Positions 22,160-32,345 of a stretch of 64,000 nt of DNA are shown piece by piece. Position 1 is the first letter of the stretch, and every line of letters starts with the position of its first letter. Under the pieces are notes generated by a model, which saw only the letters and a list, made by a program, of their open reading frames with translations, had not been told where the DNA came from and made no database searches. A program made the position numbers and the translations under genes. The DNA is from Notamacropus eugenii (lineage: Eukaryota > Chordata > Mammalia > Diprotodontia > Macropodidae), in assembly GCF_028372415.1 (NCBI RefSeq), contig NC_092875.1:194658372-194722371 (forward strand), written 5' to 3'.

Positions 22160-22425
22160 GAAAAATAACTGCTGTTTATATACACTTTAATATTTTCAAA
22201 TACTTTAATAGATTTTCTCATTTGATCTTCATGCCAGCCATGTAAAGGAGGTACTACAAACATTCATATCTCCATTTCATAATAATGAAACTATGGCTCA
22301 GAGAGGGTAGATTAGTGACTTACCTATACAGCTAGTAAGTGTTAGAGATGGAATTTGAACTCAGGCCTTCCAAGACTTCAAATCCAGTCCTCTATCAATT
22401 ATAACACCTTGTCTCTCTATAAGAG
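22160..22425 (+). mobile_element. MIR, near complete
   Basis: 'gctgtttatatacacttta', 'tctcatttgatcttcatgcc', 'ctatggctcagagagggtag', 'cagctagtaagtgttagagatgg'. Confidence 0.75.
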
Positions 22426-22552
22426 CCAATAACGCCTAACACACAAGGATCTCATCACTATTTTTTATTCAGGCCTATAGGTTATTATCATAGTTTTTAC
22501 TTCTAAAACAAGTTCCAAAGGTTCAAAATTCCAAAAAGAAATTTGACAGAAA

Positions 22553-22712
22553 GAGTTTTGGACTGGAAGTCCAAAGACTAGATGTGAGGTTCTAGTCCCA
22601 GCTCTTCTCTGATGTACCCACCCTCACAGAAGTTCCTTAATTTCTTTTTGTGGGCCTTAGTTTCTTCATCTTTAAATGAAGTCGTTGGACTAGGTAACTT
22701 TTAAGGTACTTT
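22553..22712 (+). mobile_element. THER/MIR-type SINE
   Basis: 'gttttggactggaagtcc...ggttctagtcccagctct', 'gtttcttcatctttaaatgaag', 'gttggactaggtaacttttaaggtac'. Confidence 0.65.
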
Positions 22713-23039
22713 TCTGGTTTTAAAAACCAGATTCTAAGAAAATCCTTCAGTTCAGTGGTATGGAATGTTCTTATATATTTAATTATCTTTTTTTCTTTGA
22801 GACTTTCCCAAGAACACATGAAAAAGTAAGTTGAGTCCACAGTAAACACAAGATTCTAACTCAAAGGCATTTTAATATGTGCTATTATCTTCATATTAAC
22901 AGAAGGGGCTTTCCAGTCCCAGGATCTTAAAACTGTGTGCCTGAAAAAAAGAAGGAAGAAAAACCTTTTTTTTTTAAAGCTCTACATTCCTCCTTGTGTT
23001 GCTATTTTAAAGGAAATCAAATGATTGAACACTATACTG

Positions 23040-23222
23040 GTGGAATACAAAGAGGAAAAGAATACTGAATTTAGAAGATCTGCATTCAAATTTTGACACT
23101 CATCATTTACTTAGTGTGTGACCTTGGTGTCAGTATTTTAATCTCTACGTACCTTAGTATATTGCCATATGTAAATGAAAGAGGTTGAGCTAGGTAGCTT
23201 TCATGCTCTACAGTTCTATGGA
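23040..23222 (+). mobile_element. THER/MIR-type SINE
   Basis: 'gaatttagaagatctgcattcaaatttt', 'gtgtgaccttgg', 'gttgagctaggtagctttcatgctctacagttctatgg'. Confidence 0.6.
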
Positions 23223-23423
23223 GAACCATTACTCCATGGGCAAAAACAATTTAGATTTTGCTGCCATATTCAGCTATTTTGAAACAGCCTTAGTTTTGCT
23301 TTCATGTCAATGATTTTTAAGAAATAATGCAAGACTTACATATTAATATACTTCTAGAACTAAGTAAAATTCGTGAGTGCCATTTCAGTAGTTGGATTCA
23401 TTCTAGGCCTCCTAAACTACTCA

Positions 23424-23439
23424 TGCTGCCCTCTGGTGG
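23424..23439 (-). promoter_or_regulatory. Candidate CTCF site
   Basis: TGCTGCCCTCTGGTGG on the plus strand is CCACCAGAGGGCAGCA on the minus strand, a close match to the CTCF core. Occupancy is unknown. Confidence 0.5.
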
Positions 23440-23778
23440 AACAGAATCTTAAACCTAATCTTCCTAGGATGCTTGGAACTGTGTTCTCCAGCCTTTCTCA
23501 ATCAAATTCTGTATTCAAACTAGAGCCCTGAGGAGAGAGGTAGTAGCACTCTGGGGCTCAATTGGATGGAGTGACTGGGAGTTATGAAGTATCCCCATCA
23601 CTCAGTAATTTCTCCATCTTTGACTTTCATTCAATCCATATTTGTCACTAAATCAAAATTCCTGTAGCTCTTATCTACCTACCCCTCAGTATCTGCCTTC
23701 TCCTCCTTTTCTCAAGGAATCTCATCCCTGGCTCAGATTCTTTCTCTTCTCCCCAACCCCTGCCCTCATATCGCTGTT

Positions 23779-24028
23779 AGCTGTTTTCAATCATTTCAAT
23801 TGTGTCTGCCTCTTCATGACCCCATTTGGGATTTTTCTTGACAAAGATAATAGAGTGGTTGGTCATTTCCTTCTCTAGGTCATTTACAGAAGAGGCAAAC
23901 AGGGCTAAGTGACTTGCCCAGGGTCACAAAGCTAGTAAGTGTCTGAGACCAGATTTGAACTCAGGAACTTAAGCCTTGCTGACTACTGGTCCAGCACTCT
24001 ATCCACCTGATGCCTAACTGCTGTGCTC
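23779..24028 (-). mobile_element. MAR1-type SINE
   Basis: 'gaccccatttgggatttttcttgac', 'gtgacttgcccagggtcacaaagctagtaagtgtctgag' and 'ctctatccacctgatgcctaactgc'. Confidence 0.9.
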
Positions 24029-24029
24029 T

Positions 24030-25300
24030 TATGCCAGGGGACTTCAATATACATAGGACTACTCCCTCAAACACTTTAACTTTCCAATTGCTTGACTTAC
24101 TCATTTCTCAAAACCTACTACTTCAATCTACATCAGCAACACACAAAGATGGTCATAACTTTTACTTTGCCATCACTCATAAATGTTGCATTTCCAGGTT
24201 CATGAATTCTGAAATTCCTTTATTTTATCACAATAGTTTGTCTTTCCATCTTTTCCTCTGCCTTACTACCCCTAATCCTATTCTTATGACTTTCAATATT
24301 TCCAATCCTCAGTTCTTTCTTACTGTATTTACCCCATTACTGGCTATACTTTCCTCCTTTCCCCAATGTGACCCCATTGTGTCCTCTTCTTTCAAGTCCT
24401 TTGCTCCTCATCCTATTGCCAATTTGTCTTTCCAAGCCCTAGTGTTGGCATACTCCAACAATCCACTGACTTTGTTCCTATTCATGTACTGCTGAATGAA
24501 GCTGGAGAAAATCCTGAAACTATGTCAACTACCATCCCTTCTAGCTGTCCTCTATATAACCAAATACAATTGGTACCTATGTTTCCTTTTCTCTAATTCT
24601 TCTTTTAACTCTCCATAGTCTGGCTTTTAATCTCTTCATTCAAGCAAAAATTATTTCTCCAAAGTTACCAATGATCTCTTAATTGCAAAGTCTAACAGAT
24701 TTTCAATCCTAATCTTTATTGAAGCCTTTGACACTATTACTTTCTTCTTAATTCTCTCTTTTCTCTAGGTTTTTGCAACTGCTCTCTCTGATTCTTACCT
24801 TACCTGTCTGACTACTCCTCAGTATCTTTTGCTGGATCTTCATTCAGGCTGTACCCACTAACTATATGTGTCCCCCAAGCCTCTGCCCTGGGCCCTCTTT
24901 TTGTGCTATAACATTTTGCTTGGTGACCTCATAATTCTAAAGGACTAAAATATTTGCTGATGATTTTCAGATCTATTTAACTAGCCCTAATTTTTCTCTT
25001 GACTTCCAGATTTGCACCTTCAACTGCCTATTGGACATTTTGAACCGGATATTTTATAAACATTTTAAAACTGACATGTCCAAAGCATAATTTTCCTCCT
25101 CTTTCTAATTTCCCTATTACTGTGAAGAACACCATCATCTTCCTAATCACTCAGGATCTCAACCTAAGTGTCATCAGTGACTCCTCACTCTCATTCACCC
25201 TCTATATCCAGTAGGTTGCCAAGTCTTGTCATTTCTACCTTGACATAATCTTTCATATACACCACCCTTGAAACCACCAGACCAACTTTCAACTCAGTTT
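24030..25300 (+). pseudogene. CR1/L2-clade LINE ORF2 remnant (endonuclease and reverse transcriptase)
   Basis: ORF2 of this LINE clade encodes an apurinic-type endonuclease and a reverse transcriptase for target-primed insertion. An open frame to 24495 carries the endonuclease motif GDFNIH (24037-24054) and a downstream leucine-rich 'LLDLLI' part. Further on, in other frames, VPQASALGPLF (24870-24902) matches the RT 'VPQGSVLGP' block. FADD (24953-24964) is the catalytic Y/F-A-D-D box, followed by 'QIYL'. The two RT blocks are in different frames and stops intervene, so the copy is dead. Its upstream part is replaced by the SINE at 23779-24028. Confidence 0.7.
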
Positions 25301-25304
25301 TCAC

Positions 25305-25855
25305 ACACATGATTGACAAGAGAAATCACTGTGGAGAAAAGGTCTACTTTCTTCATCACCACAAGCAACAACCGTTGTCTAGAATTACCTCCAAAAGACA
25401 AATGGGCAGGAGAGCTCTGGGAGTGACAGCAACCCCTAGACCACCAATCTTGCTACCAACCAGCTCTCACAACCTTCATCCAAGAAAGCAACTCCCTGTG
25501 GAGAAGAGATTAGCCATCTTCACCAACCTCCAGCCAACTGCCATCTGAAGGGTGGGCGAGTCAGCCTAGTTGAAGCAACAAGGCATGAGGAGGGAAAGAA
25601 GAGAGGCAGTTGTGACAAAAGCAAATGACCATTCCTCTGACCCCAGTGGAGACAGTATAAGACCTTGAATCCAAGAGCCTTGAGAACAGCCTCACTTCTA
25701 GCCCAGGGCACACAACCATCATCTTGGGAAGAAATCTCTATGGAGATACAGCCTGGCAACTGATCCTGCAGGTGCTACAGCCACAGCTTCTGAAGACCCA
25801 GAAAATAAAATTCTTGTACCAAAGTCCTTGACACTGTCATATGGTTCAACAGCAG
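25305..25855. repeat. Unclassified block between LINE pieces, possibly LTR-like
   Basis: The sequence differs in style from both neighbours: more GC, purine-rich, with 'ctgtggagaa' twice. An AATAAA lies in 'gaaaataaaattcttgtacc' near 25802. It separates two L2/CR1 segments, as an insertion would. I could not find clear terminal duplications, so the class is open. Confidence 0.3.
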
Positions 25856-25964
25856 AAACTAATATGATTTTATTAGTGGAAATGGTATTAAAGAAGAGGC
25901 ATTCCCATCTGCCTTTGGGTCCTTTCTATCTGACTTACAGTTGAAACCTTTGATATGTGTAGTC

Positions 25965-26455
25965 TCCTCCATTAGAATTTAAGTTTATTGCAAGTGGGGA
26001 CTTTTTGCTATTTGTATCCACAGCACTTGGCACAATTCTTTGCCCACAATAAGCACCTAAATTTTTTTTTACTCATTCTTTCTACCCCATTATATCCAAT
26101 CAGTTGCCAAGTTGTACTGATTCTACCTTCCCACTATCTCTTGTGTATGGCCCCTTCTTTCCTCTGACAATGTCACACCTTGGTTCAGGCCCTCATTATC
26201 TGATACCTGGACTACTGCAGTAGACTTTTTGTTGATCTTCCTGTTCTAATTGTCTCCCAGCTTCAGTTTAGCCTCTACTCAGCTATCAAAGTGAACTTCC
26301 AAAACACAAGTCTGATCATGTCACCCTCCTCCCCCATTTAATAAACTTCCCTCCAGGATCAAATATAAAATCCTCTGCCTAGCATTCAAAGCTTTTCATA
26401 AGCTTTCCCCTGACCATTCCGGTCTTCTTACACCTTATAGCCCCTGATCTTCAGG
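25965..26455 (+). mobile_element. Two L2 fragments
   Basis: 25965-26070 is an L2 3' end ('tagaatttaagtttattgcaagtgggga', 'cacttggcacaattc'). 26095-26455 is internal L2 ('tggactactgcagtagac', 'gtctgatcatgtcaccctcctcc', 'aaaatcctctgcctagcattcaaagc'). Confidence 0.75.
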
Positions 26456-26479
26456 TTAGTGACAGTGGCAAATGCCAAG

Positions 26480-26693
26480 GAACAATGAGTAGAGATGGTA
26501 CATTATGTGTAAGAAACAATAAGTAGACTTGGTCTATTGAAAAATACGTAAGAAGACTGCAAAGAGAGGGAGGGTCCAGGTTTGAAAGAGCTTTAAGTTC
26601 CAAACAAGGTAATTTATAGTTGATCCTAAAGATACTAAGTAGCCAGTGGAGCTTTTGAGAAAGAGAGAGAGAGAGAGAGAGAGAATAACAGAG

Positions 26694-26741
<48 letters not shown>

Positions 26742-26930
26742 AGAGAGAGAGACAGAGAGAGAGAAGAGGTGGTCATATGTACTTTGAGAAAAATCACTGG
26801 TAGTTGGTTGGATTGGAATAGGAAGTCTTCAAGTAAGGAGACCAGTTAAAAGGTTTTTTCCTTTTCACAATAATCTAGGTGAAAGGTAATAAGGCATTTT
26901 GTAGCATGGTGACTGTGTGAGTGAAAAGTT
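26480..26930 (-). mobile_element. L2 fragment with expanded GA tract
   Basis: Antisense L2: 'taatttatagttgatcctaaagatactaagtagccagtggagcttttgag', then the GA run, then 'gaccagttaaaagg...cacaataatctaggtgaaag'. The microsatellite grew inside the LINE. Confidence 0.65.
26657..26767. repeat. (GA)n microsatellite
   Basis: Long GA run with a few A/C interruptions. Open frames over it (Arg-Glu or Ser-Leu repeats) are artefacts. Confidence 0.95.
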
Positions 26931-26936
26931 AGGGAT

Positions 26937-27030
26937 ATACACACATACACATATATACATACATACACACATATTCACAGACACATTATGCATATACACA
27001 TATGTACATAAATACACATATATACATATA
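26937..27030. repeat. (CA/TA)n simple repeat
   Basis: Mixed ACAC, ATAC and ATAT units. Confidence 0.9.
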
Positions 27031-27448
27031 TGAAATATTGTAGTTTGAAGCACAAAACTTTGTGTGAGGGTAACCAGAGTGGCTTGAAGTATAGAGGTGA
27101 CCTCTACAAAAACAGTGAAGCTGAGAAAAGGGGTGACTTTGGGGCAAAAAAAGATGAATTCTATTTTGGACACATTAAATTTGAGATGTGTAAGGGATAT
27201 TGGAAGCCTCCGATGGGGGTCTGTGATGCTGGATTGGAGCTTAGGAGGCAGATTAAGATGGGATAAATATAGATGCGAAAGTCATATGCAGAGAAATGAC
27301 AGTTGAATCTATGACAGCTAATGAGATCATCAAGCGAGAGAAGAGAGAAAAAAGAAAAGAAGGCCTAGGGGAAGTACTCATACTTTTTATTAATAACAAA
27401 TATTAATGTTTAAAGATGTAATCTTCAATTATGTGGAAACTCCCTTTG
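27031..27448. other. Probable diverged antisense L2, otherwise empty
   Basis: 'gaagctgagaaaaggggtgac' and 'gaattctattttggacacattaaatttgagatg' resemble antisense L2 internal text. No gene. Confidence 0.4.
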
Positions 27449-27535
27449 TCAGTCGGTCAATAAGCATTTATTAAGTATCTACTATGTGCCAAGCACTGTG
27501 TTAAGTATTGGGAATATTATATGGAGCCACACAGT
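27449..27535 (-). mobile_element. L2 3' terminus
   Basis: 'gtcagtcggtcaataagcatttattaagtatctactatgtgccaagcactgtgttaagtattggg'. Confidence 0.8.
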
Positions 27536-27959
27536 TCCCCTGATGGGCAGCTGTGCTTCTGCAGTATTTTCTTATTACACTCTCAATCTTAAGGCAGTTT
27601 GGCCTGGTGAATAGAGACAGTGTCAGTCTTGGAATCATGGATAAAGCCACAGGTCCAGTCTCTATCCCTATTTCCAAATTCAACTTACATATCTGCCTAT
27701 GTTCTGGGTAGGCAGGTGTGGATCTGGATTGGGTAAGGAACAACCATGTATTAAAGTACTTCCTATGTGCCAAGCACATTGTGCTCAGCATTTTACAAAT
27801 ATTTCATTTGGTCAAATATCATTCCACATTTAAAATAAAGGTAGAGAACTGTCTTTGTAGCAAGGGGATTGCCGATTTGCTCCCTAACTGTCCATCACTT
27901 TGCGGTTCATTTTCCCCAGGGAAAATGGGTTATTCTTTACAGAATGACCACGAAGGTGG
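27536..27959. other. Intergenic with short MIR-like scraps
   Basis: 27735-27815 ('ctatgtgccaagcacattgtgctcagcattttacaaatatttcat') is MIR-like. The rest is not assigned. Confidence 0.4.
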
Positions 27960-28052
27960 TTGAACTCCTTGTGGGCGGGGACTATCCCATTTTTTCTTTG
28001 AACTCACGAGGGTCTTGAACCTAGGTGATTAATAAATGTTTGTTAAATGGGG
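27960..28052 (+). mobile_element. L2 3' end
   Basis: 'actccttgtgggcggggac' and 'gtgattaataaatgtttgttaaatggggttg'. Confidence 0.7.
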
Positions 28053-28129
28053 TTGTGGTTGATTCCGTAATTTACAAAGAAAGGATTAACTGCTGGTTCA
28101 AGTGGACGATTGGAAAGTGCCCACTGGGG

Positions 28130-28399
28130 AACAAAGCACTGTGCTAGACACTAAGTAACAAATCACTGTGCTAGACGCTGGGGAACAAAGCACTGTGCTA
28201 TACACTAAGTAACAAAGCATTGTGCTAGACACTAAGTAACAAAGCACTGTGCTAGACACTGGGGAAGAAAGCACTGTGCTAGACACTAAGTAACAAAGCA
28301 CTGTGCCAGACAATGGGGAAGAAAGCACTGTGCTAGACACTAAGTAACAAAGCACTGTGCTAGACACTAAGTAACAAAGCATTGTGCTAGACACTGGGA
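28130..28399. repeat. 27-bp minisatellite, 10 units
   Basis: Ten units of the type AACAAAGCACTGTGCTAGACACT plus AAGT (type A) or GGGG/GGGA (type B). The order is A B A A B A B A A B, that is, a 135-bp five-unit block twice. The unit is a piece of the antisense L2 end ('gcactgtgctagacactgggg'), and ordinary antisense L2 text follows at 28400-28490. No spacers, so not a CRISPR array. Confidence 0.9.
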
Positions 28400-28490
28400 G
28401 GAATGAGGTTCGAGGAGACACAGTAACTGCCCTCAGGAAGCTTAGCGTCTAGCGGGGGCGAACAGGACATTCACAAAGTTAGAATACCTG
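28400..28490 (-). mobile_element. L2 3' segment flanking the minisatellite
   Basis: 'acagtaactgccctcaggaagcttagcgtctagcgggggcgaacaggacattcac' is antisense L2. Confidence 0.65.
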
Positions 28491-28699
28491 GTGAGAGTGT
28501 TCACTCCTTTCCCCCTCCTTTTGTGCTTTTACACATTTCAGGCCGAAATAAAAACTATTAAGTTCCAATGATCAAAACAACATAAAAAACCTTTCACCAA
28601 CCCAGCGGTTCCACCCCCAACCATGTGGCAAATGTATCGCTTAACCTGGAGGATTGTTTTCTCTTATGGGATCATCTTTGTTTCGTGGGTGAAGGGACA

Positions 28700-30065
28700 G
28701 GTAGCTCGAGACAAAGCGGGCGCCCCGTCACCGTTTCAGCGCCTGGGCGCCGAGCTCCCGGCACGCCCGGCACTCCCGGCACGCCCAGCAGGTAGGTCCC
28801 AGGGCCAGCTGGCAGCCCTCCGAACAGCCCCGGCCCCAGGGCCGGAGACGGAGGGAAGCAGATGGGAGGGTCCCCGCCGGGCCAGGTGCGCAGCACGCCA
28901 GGCGCGCGCGCTCCCGGGGCACCGGGTTCTTTCTCTGCTCCGCCAAGTCCCCGCCTCCCCAGCGCTCGGGCGGGAGGTGCCCGCCAACGCCCCGCCGCCC
29001 CCCAGCTCTCGCCGCGGTCTCCGACCATAGGCGTCGGCTAGGCTGGGGGGAGGGGGGCTTTAGTCAAGCTCCAGCGCGCCCAGCGCCAGCTGCCGGGCTC
29101 GCGCCACCACGCGCCCGCCTCTCTCCCTTTTCTCCTCCAGACTAGCGTCGCGTGGCGGCTCCCGCGAAGCTCGGCGCTTCTCCTCCCCCACCCCCACAAT
29201 CACACAACCCACGCCTCCCTCCCCTCGGCCCGCTCTGCGGCTCCCCTCCCCCACCCCTGGTGAAACCCTACCCTTTCCTTCCTTCCCAGGTGCCCACACA
29301 CGTCCCACTGAAATGGGGGGAGGGGGGACACAGCGAATCGGGGTCTGGCTAAATCACGTACTGTGGTGATTTATTTGGAGTATGTCCGTGTCGTTGACAC
29401 GATCCGCTGCATCAGCGGACGGGTAGGAGTTGCTTCAGTGCTTGGAACGTGTATATTTGGGGGCGGCGCGGCCTGCCTCGGCCGGCCCGGATGGAGGTCA
29501 CCGGGTGGATCCATCCCGGAGCAGGGGCGTGAGGAGGCGCACGGCTGGGGCGCGACGCCGCCTTCGCGGGGCAGACGCGTCTGCTCTCCCTTGTGCCGAG
29601 ACACGTGAATCCTCGCCCGACCGTGCGAGACGAGCCCTCGGGAGAGCTTGGCTTCCCGGGACACAGGGTTGCAGGCGGCCACCCTCTTTACCTGTTACCT
29701 ACGTGCCACACGCCCCCTACTCTTCTCCTCCCTGCTTCCACTGCCCAAACCTGAATCCTCCTCCTACAGGTGCCAGGCATCCTGCCGGCAGGCAGCAGGC
29801 GGCGGCTGGACGCAGGGGGAAGGGCGCTTCGCCATCTTGGGCTGCCGGGGTCCCCACTCTTCTCCCTGGTTCCGTGAGCCCTGCTGCCGCTCACTCGCTC
29901 GGGTGGGGGCGGGGCGGGGGCAGCTGGTCCGGGGCCAGAAGTGGCGGCTGCCGCGGCGACCTCCCGCGTTCCACGCACCACTTCCCGCCTCCCCATTCCT
30001 CCACCGCTAGAAAGACTCAAACTCAAAGAATCTGTGTCACCCGACCGCGTGGGTGGTTGCCTAGA
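28700..30065. promoter_or_regulatory. Orphan CpG island, candidate promoter
   Basis: GC- and CpG-dense DNA stands out sharply from the AT-rich flanks. It includes GC-box-like G/C runs, an E-box CACGTG (29602-29607) and CGCCATCTT (29830-29838). The last is AAGATGGCG, a YY1 motif, on the minus strand. A donor-like CAG|GTAGGT lies at 28789-28797 on the plus strand. No protein reading is convincing: long frames here start at non-ATG codons or have no family resemblance. It lies about 6-7 kb upstream of the SOX4 start and may drive a non-coding transcript or act as a distal promoter or enhancer. Confidence 0.6.
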
Positions 30066-31177
30066 CCGTGTACGAATGTTATTATCCTAATTGGAGACTA
30101 TTCCAAACACATACCTTGGTGTTTGCCGTGCAAACAAGGCTTCTAAGTGTGTAGGCATAAACAGGGAAGGGGCTGGGCACTGGGTAAACAGAGGAAGACA
30201 AGTCCGTGTTAGTTCCGGTCATTTACTGAACAAGGGAGGTCTTTGCAGGAATCACTTAAAAAAAAAAAACCCTGCTGGGAGAAACTGGCACCTCTAGGGA
30301 CTCAAGTGAACCCTGCCTGGCAGCTGGGTCACGACTGGCAGCAAAGCCTTACCATAGGAGCTCCAAAGAGCTAGCATTTGCGCCCACATCATATGTATAT
30401 ATTACTTCAGCTAGTCTGCCCATCGTAAAAAAAAAAAAAAAAAAAAAAGCTAAAAGAGAGACGGGTGTTAAAACGCTGCTGACAGAATCGCCTAAAACAC
30501 GTTTACAGTAGGAAAGACTTTCCTCCAGAAAGCACAGCCTGAGTGGATGCCAATTTACTTCTCCCCCATAACTAATCAAAAAGCAAGAGATCGGTGCAGC
30601 CACGGTAGCGGCAGCTAAGCAGGACTGAGCGCCTTGAATCCTCAGCTTAAGGGAAGGAGGAAGTCTGCTGCATTTCCCAACCTCTGGGCTCGTAAAGTCA
30701 CCCTGGCCGATGGAGACGTTTTTACGAGGCTGGGGGAGGGGCCGCTTTTCCTAACTCTTAATGAATCCTCCACGTTTCCTCTGTCCGAAGAGTGGCCCAC
30801 GGGAGAACCAGCTTTCCAAGTCCTTCCTTGTGCAGTTGGATGGTACCCTAAAATCATTTGCAATCTCGAGAATTCAGTTAAATGTGGGAGAGGGACCGTG
30901 ATTTCCCCAGCCAATGAGGTCTTTCTTAGGAAAGGTGTTCCATGTTTTGTTCTCCATCTCCACCCTCATCCCCCAAACTCTGCTTTATGCTAACGGATCA
31001 GATAAACTTTCGGTTAGTCAAGCCTCTCTTAAAATGCCATTATAAGCAGAGGTTGGAAGTATCGGGAGAAAGCTGGGGGAGAAGGCGGGTGGAGCGAAGA
31101 GGAAGAGAAAAGAATGCTCCTTTGATTAGATACACGTTTTCCCAGGTCCATTATGTTGTGCTCTGCTCTGCTCTGCG
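30066..31177. other. Unique-looking flank of the CpG island
   Basis: Largely free of recognisable repeats apart from an A22 run (30427-30448). No gene is visible. Confidence 0.5.
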
Positions 31178-31192
31178 CTGCCACCTAGCGAC
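31178..31192 (-). promoter_or_regulatory. Weak candidate CTCF site
   Basis: 'gctgccacctagcgac' resembles the CCCTAG/GGTGGCAG form of the CTCF core, with mismatches. Confidence 0.25.
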
Positions 31193-31817
31193 ATCTTTTC
31201 CCCCAGCCTGAGCAATTCTGACCACACCAGAAATCAGGGGTGTTCAAACCGTTCTCTGACAAACGTTCTCTAGAACTGCTTTTAGTAGCCCTGCCTCTCT
31301 ACCTCCCTTCTTTGTAAAAAACAGGGTAAATTTTGTGCTTATAATATACGGGGTCCATCCAAACACACATTTCCTAACCAATTTTTTTAGTGAAGCTAAA
31401 GATGGAAGAGGTTGAGAAATATTTAAGAGACTACTGGGTGCCAGATGGTGGAGATGGGGGGAGGGGAGAGTGCAAAAGATGGGTTTAGAGTAAAATATCT
31501 GAAAATGATATATTGCTTATAACTTCATTTATTCTAAAGTGTAATACAAGCATAATACACATATGTCCATTTTCTTCAGAAATAATTGCTTTGATACTAT
31601 GCAAAAAGAGATGTTTTTACTCTCATTTTGAAAATATCACTTCTTTCCATAAGCCAAGAGACAGAAATATAAACGACGCTGGCAGAGCTCAATTGATTTA
31701 GAGTCACAAAATAATGGAACTGGAATACATAAAGCTACAATGACTGATTTCACTCACAACTCAAAATTTCCAAATACTTCTTCCTACAACAAACCTGGAT
31801 ATTGCTTGAACTTTTGT
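31193..31817. other. Unique-looking intergenic stretch
   Basis: No repeat or gene recognised. Confidence 0.5.
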
Positions 31818-31925
31818 GATCTTGGTCAAGCCTAACCTTTGTGGGTCTCAGTTTTCTCACCTGTAAAATATAAAATGGGGGCTGGATGAAAGGATCCTAT
31901 CCAATTCTAAGATTCTAGGTTTCTA
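31818..31925 (+). mobile_element. THER/MIR-type SINE 3' part
   Basis: 'tgatcttggtcaagcctaacc', 'gtctcagttttctcacctgtaaaat', 'ctggatgaaaggatcctatccaattctaagattct'. Confidence 0.65.
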
Positions 31926-31939
31926 TTGATTTACACTCA

Positions 31940-32037
31940 AAAAAGCATTTGTTAAGTTAATATGTATAACATCCTATGCTAGGCACTGAGAATATAAATA
32001 CTAACAAAATTGTTCTCAAGAAGCTCATATTTTACTA
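31940..32037 (-). mobile_element. L2 3' segment
   Basis: 'taacatcctatgctaggcactgagaatataaatac' followed by 'ctcaagaagctcatattttac'. Confidence 0.65.
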
Positions 32038-32119
32038 AATGTGTAAAGATTTCTATACTGTATATTATTGTTTGGGTTTTAAATAGGATACCAGTCAGAA
32101 TATCTATTGTGGGGACAGG

Positions 32120-32265
32120 TTGGTACAGTAGGAAGAACAATGGATTACAAAGATATTGATGGAGTTTAAATATGGGCAAGGAATAACCCCTCCCCCCAGA
32201 TGTTACCTCATCATCTACAAAATGAAGATAATACTTGTATCAGTGACATTATGAGGTCGTTGTAA
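32120..32265 (+). mobile_element. THER/MIR-type SINE, diverged
   Basis: 'ggttggtacagtaggaagaacaatgga', 'ctcatcatctacaaaatgaagataatacttg', 'tatgaggtcgttgt'. Confidence 0.5.
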
Positions 32266-32304
32266 AAAAAAAAAAAAGGGTTTTACACTTTACAAGTTAC
32301 TCTG

Positions 32305-32345
32305 TGTGTGTTCGTCCTTCGTTGCCAAAGAAAACCATGCCATCA
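32305..32345 (-). mobile_element. RTE 3' end scrap
   Basis: 'gtgttcgtccttcgttgccaaagaaaaccatgccatca' is the reverse complement of the RTE-type tail seen at 7600-7650. Confidence 0.55.

Noticed and set aside
24010-24495. 161-codon frame as a host gene
   Set aside because: It carries the LINE endonuclease motif GDFNIH and is followed by RT motifs in other frames, so it is a retrotransposon fossil.
26646-26849. Arg-Glu and Ser-Leu repeat frames
   Set aside because: Products of the GA microsatellite.
28098-28421. Minus-strand 107-codon repeat protein; also CRISPR-like look
   Set aside because: It is the translation of the 27-bp minisatellite. Units are contiguous with no spacers and the genome is a vertebrate.
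28789-28797. CAG|GTAGGT as an exon end
   Set aside because: The motif is acceptable but not strong, and there is no paired acceptor or transcript evidence. Kept only as a note under the CpG island.
28623-29030. 135-codon ATG frame entering the CpG island
   Set aside because: The composition shifts from AT-rich to Ala/Pro/Arg-rich exactly at the island border, as expected by chance. No family match.
29430-30146. 238-codon frame in the orphan CpG island
   Set aside because: It starts at TTG. The frame stays open only because GC-rich DNA has few stops, and several other frames are equally open there.
30427-30448. A22 run as a retroelement tail
   Set aside because: No recognised element or target duplication precedes it.
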